Under the pieces are notes generated by a model. The model was not told where the DNA came from. It saw nothing but the letters and a program-made list of their open reading frames with translations, and did not search any database. Positions 55,405 to 64,000 of a stretch of DNA of 64,000 nucleotides are shown here, piece after piece (within the stretch, counting starts at the first letter, position 1; every line of letters begins with the position of its first letter). The stretch is from Sambucus nigra (Eukaryota; Streptophyta; Magnoliopsida; Dipsacales; Adoxaceae): assembly GCA_949130495.1 (NCBI GenBank), contig OX422208.1, positions 396,078,561 to 396,142,560 on the forward strand. The letters are read 5' to 3'. The position numbers were made by a program, and so were the translations under genes.

Positions 55405-55995
55405 AAAATTATGCCTAACCTGCATAGATGAAGCTCAACACTCAATTACTTAACAACAATGTGTTTTAATAGGGCAATATAACAGTAAATCTCAATGAAG
55501 ACCTCATATATCTCAATGAAAACGTCATACAACAATGAAAACAGGGAAATATAACATAAAACAGGGCAATAAGAAAGATTCATAGATTAACAGTAAATTG
55601 TATAAGCAATATAACAGTAAAATTATGCATACGAGACAACCATAGAGCTTATTATGACCATTTTACAGTCCTAGTTCATTATGGATTAATAAACTAACAA
55701 ATCAAACTACTTATTGTAATGGAGAAATACAAATTAATATCAAACCAAGAACATTACTTAATATCAGCCCATTTACACAATCTCAAACTAACGAAACAAA
55801 CCCAAAACTCAAACTAAAAAATCAAACTAACAAAACACAAAATAACACAAACACAAAACTAACGAAAAATCCAAAACTCACAGCGAAAGAGAGTTCTTCA
55901 CAACAAAATCGGGCGGGAGTTCTTCACAGCAAAAGAGAGTTCCTCACGAATCTAAAAAAGAGGGGCGGGAGTTGTGAGAAGAGATAGAGGAGAGA
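55076..55995. other. AT-rich CACTA leader with (TA)n microsatellite
   Basis: It contains a TA run at 55342-55402 and A-rich sequence with repeated ATAACAGTAAA and CAATGAAAAC phrases. No gene is visible. It lies between the transposase start and the subterminal repeats, where a promoter would be expected. Confidence 0.6.
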
Positions 55996-56508
55996 AAAGA
56001 GGGAAAATAAAGTAGGGAAAAAATTTGGTGACCCCTAATAAGAGTCACAAATTAAGTCTTAGGCCAAAATTTGTGACTGCTGTGAGCAGTTATAAATTTA
56101 TAACTATCAGTAGGAATTACAAATTAAGTCTTGGGCCAAAATTTGTTAGTTACAAATTTATGATTGTCAATAATAGTCATAAATATAGTATTAGTCCAAA
56201 ATTTGCGACTCCTCATAGCAGTTATAATTTTGTGACTGCTGATTAGAGTCATAACTTATGCCTATTCATAAATTTATGACTGCTTATGATGGTTATAAAT
56301 TTGTGAATACTTATAGGAGTCACAAATTTATTATATGGTAACATTTGTGACTCTCATTAGCGGTGACAAACTAATTGACTCAAATTTTTTATTATCCATT
56401 GATTTTATCACCCCTAATGGGAGTTACAAATAGTTTCGTAACCGCTTCTGGGAGTGATTAGTTTGTCACCCCTGTTAACAGTCACAAAATTATCATTTGG
56501 GTGTAGTG
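55996..56508 (-). mobile_element. CACTA 2 right end: TIR and subterminal repeats
   Basis: The end reads CACTACACCCAAATGATAA on the minus strand. The adjoining 500 bp repeat GTCACAAATT, CCAAAATTTGTGACT and AGTTATAAATT phrases in both orientations more than ten times, as expected for transposase binding sites. The motif differs from the TGGCACG motif of the CACTA-like end at 15301, so these are two families. Confidence 0.88.
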
Positions 56509-56640
56509 CCTGAGCTCTTGTAGTATTCAGGCATGGGGGTGGACCCCTGACATCACTTCATAGGAAAAAAATCTTACTTTTTATTGAACTTTACTATCGT
56601 CTCAAATTTATTAGGACTTAAGGTAGGCCGATACTAAAAA
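56509..56640. other. Junction between CACTA 2 and Tat element 3
   Basis: A 130-bp segment with the CACTA flank CCT and no recognised motif, leading into the truncated antisense gene of element 3. Confidence 0.4.
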
Positions 56641-57770
56641 TATTTATTTATGCTTTACCGATCACCCAAAAGTATCTCAGACAAAATCAGGGAGATGGTT
56701 GCTCCGATGTCCACTAATCTCCTTACCCGTCTCCAGGGTAGAGTTGCTCTACTGGCACAAACTCAAAAAAAGGAGACAACTGGTGGCCCCAATGTTGTTG
56801 AAGGGTCCAATAAGAGAAATAAGGTTATCGGTGAGACCTCGGCTCATCCTCTTCCACAATAAAAGAAAAAAAATGAGTCCTAGTCCCGTAGAGACGATAT
56901 GTTGATCATCTTCTCCCTATCACGGATAAAGTCACATATGCTATGCATTTGGCTTAGGTGGGCATCAATGCTGACTCTCTTCTTGGGAGTCAGATGAGGG
57001 CTCAAGAGGTCCTTGCCTCGATCGTCCCTGACTGCGGTAATCGATACTTTGATGCTCAAGATCCCTCCCGAGTCTTTAATTTTTCTCTCCACAAAGATAC
57101 TCGAGTAAGTAACTCACCTTTATATTTTCAAGTTTTTTTGTAAGTTTTGTGTCGTCTCATACTAACTTGTCTATTTTATTGCAGTCTGCCACTGCCCTTC
57201 AAAATATCCAACACTGGGTGGTGGAGACTGAGGCAAAATTTTATGATAGTTGAGGAGGCCAAAGTCGAGGTTGATGATCTGAGGCATAAGTTGGAGGACC
57301 TAAAATTCGAATATGATTCTAAGGCCTAAGAGATGAGGAATCATTGTAAGGAGTGTATGTTCAATCTGAAGCATGAATTCTCGACAAAGTTAGAGGCTCT
57401 TGAGGGCAAGCTCAAAAAGGAGGAGGAAGACAAGGAAGCTAAGGTCAGGGTGGCTGTTGAACAAGATATAGCTGACTTTAAAGAGTTAGAGGAGTTTTTC
57501 ATTTACGCCATTTAATATATAAAGAAGGGGGGAAAAATAGTGTGCGATCAGGTTGCCAATCAACATGGTGACCTTGTTTCCAATAACCCTTTCATGGATG
57601 AGATTATTCATACCTTAAAATTTACTGATCCTAAAAGTGTGGATGACCTACAAGAAGTTCAAGACAAAGTCGAGAATATTGACACTGTTGCAGAAAAGAT
57701 CGAGACTACGATTGTCGAGCAGGATGGCACTGAGGGGGATTGTGACCAATAGGGAAACAATGCTGATTAA
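56641..57770 (+). pseudogene. Antisense gene of Tat element 3
   Basis: SPKSISDKIREMVAP matches PKDISDELWEMVAP of element 2's antisense gene (about 45335-45380). An intron with GTAAGT at 57105 and TTGCAG ending at 57184 corresponds in position to the intron 45712-45803 in element 2. Downstream segments (57147-57515) form a coiled coil with VDDLRHKLEDLKFEYDSKA and LEALEGKLKKEEEDKEAKV. A stop at 57327-57329 and others break it. The 5' part is lost at the CACTA junction. Confidence 0.65.
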
Positions 57771-58074
57771 GAAGAAAACCAGATCGGTCCAACCACTAAT
57801 TAATCTCTTACGATCAATGCTTAGGTATCATTTATGGGCGACCGTGTGTGGTTTTCTAAGCCCTTTTATTGTAATGCTCTTTGAACATTCTTATTTTTTA
57901 ACACTCTTGATCTTATTTCTAAATGAATTTTTCTTATTCTTGAATGACTTTAATATCATTTTCTTATTATCTCTGCCAGTTTCCTGCACCATGTTCTTAT
58001 TTTATATTTTTTCCATATTTAGCAGATTATTAAATCTCTCCCTATTAAAATGATATTGCAGACATCGTCTCTCT

Positions 58075-58710
58075 CAGTGTTTATGAAGAGTGACATCTTG
58101 GAACTGATACTCTTTGGGTGCTCTCAGACCACTGAGAGAGTCACTTAATATTCACCATAGACTTAAATGATATTTAAAATGGTCTCACCATATTAATAAT
58201 GATGTTAAGGACCTCCCACCTCTCTAGGATTATGCAAAGTGGTGCCTTGGAACTGAGACTCCTAAAGCACCCTCGCACCACCGAGAGAGAGAGAGATTCA
58301 CTTATGCATCATAATTAAATGATGTATAAGAATTTCACCATGCTCAAATGATGTTTAAGGGTCTCATTATAAAAATTTTGTTCAGGACCTCTAACCTCAC
58401 AGTTTTTTTTACAGAGTGGTGCTTTAGAGATGAGAATCCTAAAGCACTCTCATACTGTCATGAGAGATATTTAATTATGCACCATAATTAAATGATGTTT
58501 AAAAATTTGACCATACTCAAGTTATGTTTAAGGGTCGCACTATAAATATGGTGTTAAGGACCTCCCACGTCACAGTTTTTTTTTATAGAGTGGTGCTTTG
58601 GAGACGAGACTCTTAAAACACTCTCATACCGCCAAGTGAGAGATTTAATTATTCACCATAATTAAATGATGTTTAAAAATTTCACCATACTCAAATGATG
58701 TATTTCTAAT
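58075..58710. repeat. Degenerate tandem array, about 3.7 units of 150-177 bp
   Basis: GAGTGGTGCTTTRGAGA-type phrases recur near 58088, 58237, 58414 and 58588, each followed by AAGCACTCTCA and ATAATTAAATGATGTTTAA. It lies between the antisense gene and integrase, the same place as the 129-bp array in element 2. Shared short phrases (GATGTTAAGG) suggest distant relation. Confidence 0.75.
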
Positions 58711-60039
58711 TATTTGAATTAGTAAAAAATGCAGTAAAGAAGAAATGAGAAAACACTTTAATGTATTTTATGTAAGAACATATTTTCGTACAAACAATTT
58801 TATATAAACGGAAAGGTTTCCTTTTAGTTATCATAAATAAGCAAACTATTGATAGTATCTTTTTAAATGATCCGCATTCCAATGGATAAAAAAGGACCTC
58901 CTCCGTGAATCTGTAAGGCCTATTCCAATTTGGGTGGAGGTTAGTTGCCTTTTGGATGACCTTCTTCAGCACTAGGTCTCCTACTACGATGTGTCAAAAC
59001 TTGACCCTTTTGTTGTAGAACTTAGAAGCTCTTTATTTATAGGTTGACTGCCTAATGTCTACGTCTTCTCTCTTTTTTAATTAGGTCTAAGTCTAATATC
59101 TTTTATTCTAGATTTGCCTCTAGGTCATTGGTGTGAACACTATAGCTTGGCAACCTAATCTCTATTGGGATTACAACCTCTGACCCATAGGCTAGTATGA
59201 AAGGAGTTTCTCATGTTGGTATTCTCTCTGTCGTCTTATATGCCTATAAAACTCTGTGTAACTCGTAAACACATTTTCCCTTAGCATCTTTAAGACTTTT
59301 CTTGATTCCATCCAATATCATCATGTTGGTCACCTTCGTTTTCCCATTAGCCTGTTGTCGGCCTAGAGAGGAGTAAAACTGCTTGATACCAACTCTTTCA
59401 TAGTAAGCTTCTAGAGACTTATTCTTGAATTATTTCCTGTTATCAGATATCAGCATATTGGGAAGGATGTAACTGCAAATAATGTTTATCTATATAAATT
59501 TAAAATGTCTCTCCCCCCGGATTATTATCATATCCTCTGCTTCCACCCACTTGGAGAAATAATCGATTGCAACGATAAAAAAACTTAAAATTTCCCTTTA
59601 CTCTAGGCGAGGGGGGGGGGAACCAGGTCTATTCCCCACATGGAAAAAGGCTAAGGGGGAAATACTAGGGAAAGGGGTTGTGGGGTTGATGGGGTATGAT
59701 TGTAAAATGATAGCAATTACCACACCTCAAAACGTATTTCGCTGAGTCTTTTGCAAGGCTAGGCTAATAGTACCCCTGGTTGACAATTCTTTTGACTAAG
59801 GATCATCTACCTATGTGGCTTGCACACAAGCCTTCATATACATACCCGAGTACAAATCTTACTTCAGATGGGTGCACACACGACAAGAGTGGAAGAAAAA
59901 AACCTCTTTTATAGATCACATTTTCGATGGTGGTAAACTTCGCTAAATGGTATTGTATTTTCCTACACTTAGATTTGTCTTCCGACAGCTTTTCATCTCT
60001 GATATAATCTATGATTGGGTCCATAAAAGATTCCCCCAA
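58711..60039 (-). pseudogene. Integrase of Tat element 3, catalytic Glu lost
   Basis: The C-terminal part has NLHPNWNRPYRFTEEV (58900-58972). The core is readable at 59100-59700 with ETPFILAYGSEVVIP. The segment matching the catalytic Glu reads ANGKTKVTN, so Glu has become Lys; the second Asp survives in ISDN but is followed by a stop. The zinc-binding region at 59803-60039 keeps VYEGLCASHIG. It is non-functional. Confidence 0.8.
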
Positions 60040-60820
60040 TCTTCAAATTCAAGTAAACTTCTATACTGATCTCATCAGTCTCTATACTCGGCGTTACCAA
60101 GATCTCTATAGGCACTGATCATATGATCTCTGTTCTGGTAGTCACTGTCATCTTTTCTAACGCATTTGCTCTCCCTTTTTCCACTCTTAAAATTCATCTA
60201 ATCTTTATCTCTTCGAAGTTCAATGGCATTTTCTTCATTCTGGATAAGTAGTTATCCATCTTCTTATCTTTTGCCTCATAAATCCCCAAAACTTGGTTAA
60301 CTATCAACTAAGAATAACTATGAGCGACCATTTGGCCGCATTCAGTGCTTTTGCAAGGGAGAGTCCTGTTAATAAAGATTCATGCTCCAATTCGTTATTT
60401 GACACTTTAAAGGTGAACTGCATGGCATACTCAATGTCATCCCCATCTGGTGCTGATAGTATTAGTCCTCCGTTGTTACCATTCTCACAAGATGAACCAT
60501 CAACAAACAGACTCCAAATTTGTCACCCTGTATGAAAGGACCCTCGACCAAGACTCCATTATTTATCAGTAAATCTCATTCTAGAACACCCCATGTTGTG
60601 TCGGTCAATAATTCCTCAACCGCTATCTCCTTTCCTTACTGGATTACTGTCTGAACCTCGACCGGAGGTTGAAATTTTATGTCGTTCATGATTTTCCATG
60701 TGAACTCGATAATAATATCAGTTTTAATTGTGTTTATTAGCTGATAGTTATTATCAAACTCACCTAACTCGATCGACCAAGCCATTAACCTACCCAATTT
60801 ATCGATTTATTATTCACTCG
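60040..60820 (-). pseudogene. Archaeal-type second RNase H of Tat element 3
   Basis: The minus strand at 60320-60510 reads WSLFVDGSSCENGNNGGLIL and SNNELEHESLLTGL, the Asp and Glu blocks of aRNH. Frames are broken on both sides. Its presence here and in element 1 shows that element 2 lost it. Confidence 0.7.
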
Positions 60821-61330
60821 TTGAACAGTGTGTGTTGATGAGCACTACCATTGTGTGAGCCTGAAAATAGGGCTTCATCTTTCTTGAAGCATGAATCAAT
60901 GCATATGCAAGTTTTTCCATATTTGGATACCTCAAATTTTCCCTTTGAAGTGCTTTATTGTTGAAGTAAACACGCTTCTGAACTCTATTATCATCTCGAA
61001 CGATTGTTGCACTAATGGCCAACTCTGAGATGGAAACTTTTCTCCTTGTATCGGCAGATAGAGGAGCATAGATTAGCTGAGATAAGCCTTTAGTTCTTGA
61101 AATAATTTTTCGCACTCCTTATCCCAAATAAACACTTTCATCAAAATCTTGAAAAATGGCATACACTTATCCGTTGCCTTGGAGACAAACTTGTTCAGCA
61201 CAACAACATGGACCGTCAATCTCTTAATATCTTTGATCATCTTTGGCCTTTTCATGTCAATCAATGACTTAATCTTAGCGGGATCTTCTTCTATGCCCCT
61301 TTGATTAATAATGAATCCTTAAAACTTCCT
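60821..61330 (-). pseudogene. RT-linked RNase H of Tat element 3
   Basis: SELAISATIVRDDNRVQKRV, then VYFNNKALQRENLRYPNMEK, follow the usual RNase H order. The expected first Asp of LYL-type motif is not visible (ELAIS). The connection to the RT thumb (KMIKDIKRLTVHVVVLNKF) is at 61073-61264 with a frameshift near 61090. Confidence 0.75.
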
Positions 61331-62030
61331 TGCTCAAATCCCAAACACACACTTAACAAGATTCAATTTTATTCTATACTCATCCATCGTGTCAAATGTT
61401 CTTTCTAAGTTGTCCACATAATTCTCGACCTTCATACTTTTCGTGAGCATGTTGTCCATGTATACCTCCATCGTTTTCCCAAACAGGTCATTAAACATTT
61501 TATTGACTAGTCTTTGGTAGGTATCCCCAGCATTCTTTAGGCTAAATGACATAACTTTAGAGCAATACATTCCTTTGTCAGTGACAAAGGAGGTATTCTC
61601 AGCATCGTCTTTGTGCATTTAAATGTGATTGTACCTAAAGTAAGTGTCCATTAAGATCACGAGCTCATGGTTGATCGTGGCATCTACTATCTGATTGATC
61701 CTGGGCAAAGGAAAATTTTCCTTCTGGCAAACCTTTTTAAGGTCAGTGAAGTTTACACATATTCTCTATTTTCCATTTTGTTTTGGCATAATGATGACAT
61801 TAGGCAACCATTTAGGGTAATGCATTTCCCTGATCAAATTTGCGATATACAGCTTCTTGACTTCATTATATATAACTTCATACCTGCCTTTAGCAAAGGC
61901 TCATCTTCACTATTTTACTAGCTTAGTAATCTCGTTTATGTTCAATCGATGACAAATACTTTCAGGGTCAATCGTCGGCATGTCTTCGTGGCTCCATGAA
62001 AATACAATTTACCTTTTTCTAAATAACTCA
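61331..62030 (-). pseudogene. Reverse transcriptase of Tat element 3, catalytic Asp changed
   Basis: The palm reads SFSLKNAGDTYQRLVNKMFN then KTMEVYMDNMLTKSM. The YxDD box is YMDN, so the second Asp is Asn and polymerase activity would be lost. The N-terminal fingers (61620-62030) are frame-broken but readable, including the D-F-x-D-L-type segment. Confidence 0.85.
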
Positions 62031-62860
62031 ATCAAATGTTTCTTTGTTTATGGCTTGAGGGACGAGACTATTTGGAACTTTTTTGGTTCATCCTCTTTGA
62101 GGATGATGGAATCTACCTAGTTCGTAGTCTTTCCCTTTTTATGTTTTTATCCATCCCTTGGGTCAAGGGTGTCTATGTTGTAAAAAGTTATCTTCCTTTG
62201 GCTAGCCTCCCTCTCTTCTGCTAAGGTGAAGTAGCACTCTCGTGCTTCTACCCGATCACTATTTACTTTACCCACCCCGTAAGGAGTAAAAAATTTCTTC
62301 ATTTAATGTACGGTGAAAGGCACAACTTCAAACTCTTTGAGTTCTCTGGGATTATGTTATACGTTAAGAAGACGTATTCGTCCATCATGAAAAAGCTTAT
62401 TTTCCTAGTCAAGCACCTTGACTAGGTTCCCATGCACATATCCATTTTGTAAGAACCTAGTGGGTGGACTTTCTCCACACTGAATAGGATTGAGGGTTGG
62501 TGATAGGGGAAGAATATCTTCTTACTCAACTTCAACCCTTTAAAATAGTCCCAGAACATAACATCCATCAATCTTCTATCGTCCATCAATATACGAGCCA
62601 TATTGTATCCGTAAACCAATGTACTGATGACAAGAGGGTCGTCATGTGGTGCCAAAATTCCTTTAAAATCCTATATTAAGAATCCCACTACGAGGTTATT
62701 CATGTATACTTTCTTCATCTTTGAAGTTTTAACTTCGTCCTCAGCCAAATTAACCTCAATCCTTTTGGATTCAATTTTTACATCTACTACGTTAGCTTTT
62801 ATATCGGTCGGCTCAATTTTGCCACCTGTTAATCCCTCGTATATTATTTGACATCAAAAT
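62031..62860 (-). pseudogene. Protease region of Tat element 3, active site lost
   Basis: The reading MARILMDDRRLMDVMFWDYF aligns with element 2's RILVDGGSSADVMFW, so Asp-Gly-Gly-Ser-Ser has become Asp-Asp-Arg-Arg-Leu. EKVHPLGSYKMDMCMG follows as in element 2. The downstream part is broken. Confidence 0.8.
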
Positions 62861-64000
62861 AAATCATATAAAGGTTACCTTTAACTTCAGGAGGCTTGTC
62901 AGTAAGGCCTGGGTTGTCTTCACCACTATCAGTTGATTATGGTTCATTTATGTTTGCTTGAATCTCATTATTACGTTTGGCATCCTTCCTTGTGCTGAAC
63001 TGTTTCCTAGACTCGTCTAGGCCCCCACTTTTATCCACATATTTTCGAAGCTTTCCTTAGTTTAGTAGCTTTCCAATCTCGTCCTTAAGGGAGAAGCATT
63101 AATCCATTATGTGACCATGATCTTGATAAAACTCACACCATTTTCTTTATCCCTCTTGTGAGGTGAGGGCTTCAACTTTTCTATCTGCCTGAGATATTTA
63201 TCATCCTTCAAGACCATGTTAGGACTGACCGTTAGTGGAGTATACTTTGTAAATTTTTCATCATTGGATCTCTTCTTTATTTTTATTTATTTTTATCTCG
63301 GCTCTGGAGAGACTTACCACTGTTAGCCTCATTTAACTCACCTCTCTTGGCCGCCATGACGCATTCATGATTCTCCATGCTGCTTCTAGGAGTTTTGTTA
63401 TTAACTTTGGAGGGTCTTCGGAGATATTCTATAAAACTTTCCCTGGTTCAAGCTATTGATGAGGGCTGTCGTGGCTATACTCTCTTTATAGTCTTCAACT
63501 TCCAAGTTTTCCTTATTAAACCGAGAGAAATAGTCTTTTATTGGCTCATTTTTTCCTTGCTTGACATTCAACAAATGGGTCACTCATTTTTCCTACTTCA
63601 TGCCGAAGCAGGAATTATGAATGAACTTCTCAGCCAACTATTTAAAACTTTATATGGACCCTCTCGGTACGTCAGTATACCATACACGAGTTGCATCAGT
63701 GAGGGTGCTAGAGAACGATCAACACCTTATCTCATTGGGGGTTCATTAGATGTCGGCAGTTGATTAGTACATCTTTATGTGGTGAAAAGGGTTGGTACTC
63801 CCATCATACTTGGGCGTCACGGTCGGTGGCTTAAACTAAGCAGGAGTTGGATAGCTGGCTATTCTCGTCATAAAAGGATATTCCTTTATGTATCCCCTGC
63901 AACTGAGATCTTGAATTTTAATAAGATAACTGATTTTATCTTCCAACCTTTGAATTGAGCTATTCCAAGGTTTTTCCTCCTGGACTACATTGTCTCATGC
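62861..64000 (-). pseudogene. Gag of Tat element 3, continues beyond the window
   Basis: LLNVKQGKNEPIKDYFSRFN and ENLEVEDYKESIATTALINS at 63401-63583 match element 2 gag. The zinc-finger-like segment reads CEFYQDHGHIMD, a stop, then Cys (near 63100-63140). Near 63800 PKYDGSTNP-like readings continue toward the N terminus, which is outside the window. Several stops are present. Confidence 0.8.

Larger units (their letters stand above)
36446..56508 (-). mobile_element. CACTA (En/Spm-like) transposon 2, nested insertions
   Basis: Minus-strand order from the right is TIR (CACTACACCCAAATGATAA at 56490-56508), subterminal repeats, transposase-associated domain, TNP2-like transposase, DUF4218-like domain, then a Ptta/TNP1-like gene. 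The solo LTR at 39000-42056 and Tat element 2 at 42527-53591 interrupt it. Removing them leaves about 6 kb, a normal CACTA size. Stops throughout show it is dead. The left TIR was not found, so it is truncated next to Tat element 1. Confidence 0.85.
56641..64000 (-). mobile_element. Tat-like Ty3/Gypsy retrotransposon 3, decayed, runs out of the window
   Basis: The order is that of element 2: plus-strand antisense gene, tandem array, then minus-strand integrase, aRNH, RNase H, RT, protease and gag. Protein similarity to element 2 is evident in integrase, protease and gag. Catalytic residues are lost in RT, protease and integrase. The left side, including the 3' LTR, is missing at the CACTA end; the 5' LTR lies beyond 64000. 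Confidence 0.85.

Overview
The window looks like repeat-rich plant heterochromatin, most likely pericentromeric, from a eudicot; I cannot name the species. The evidence is a long satellite array with a 168-bp unit, plant-type LTR retrotransposons nested in each other, two CACTA-type DNA transposon ends with plant TNP2/TNP1-like transposase pieces, a Helitron-like 3' terminus, and many AT microsatellites. I found no intact host gene, rRNA gene, tRNA gene or CRISPR array. Coding regions with recognisable domains belong almost entirely to mobile elements, and nearly all are broken.

Layout. (1) 1-10449: about 62 monomers of a 168-bp satellite that runs in from outside the window, with multi-monomer duplications near its right edge. 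(2) 10450-14893: low-complexity, AT-rich DNA holding short spliced-looking gene fragments on the minus strand, one resembling an EMB8-type alpha/beta hydrolase exon, and closing with a Helitron-like hairpin plus CTAG. (3) 14894-15301: TA/GA microsatellites and the right end of a CACTA-like element. (4) 15302-about 36445: Tat-like Ty3/Gypsy element 1, sense on the minus strand, with gag, protease, RT, RNase H, a second archaeal-type RNase H and integrase. An opposite-strand gene with introns lies downstream of pol, and one intron holds a 56-bp tandem array. Its RT is split by a Copia-like element (21902-28870, TSD ATAAG) and its gag by a solo-LTR-like sequence (32297-35137). Its 3' LTR is absent.

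(5) About 36446-56508: a CACTA element on the minus strand (TNP2-like transposase, then a Ptta/TNP1-like gene). It is split by a solo LTR (39000-42056, TSD CCATA) and by Tat-like element 2 (42527-53591). Element 2 has both LTRs but has lost RT and both RNases H; it also carries an opposite-strand gene and a 129-bp tandem array. (6) 56509-64000: a decayed relative of element 2 (element 3), truncated on the left and running out of the window.

How the parts relate. All three Tat-like elements share one architecture: gag-pol on the minus strand, an intron-containing antisense gene on the plus strand near the 3' LTR side, and a tandem array in or beside the antisense gene. The arrays differ in sequence between elements. 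Relative order of events can be read from nesting: CACTA and Tat elements are older, solo LTRs and Tat element 2 came next, and the Copia-like element is youngest (LTRs differ at roughly 1.4% of sites by my count, against about 5% for element 2). The most unusual observations are the satellite's frame-preserving 168-bp unit with higher-order blocks, the antisense genes with retained introns and hairpin-rich arrays, and the mismatched flanks of Tat element 2.
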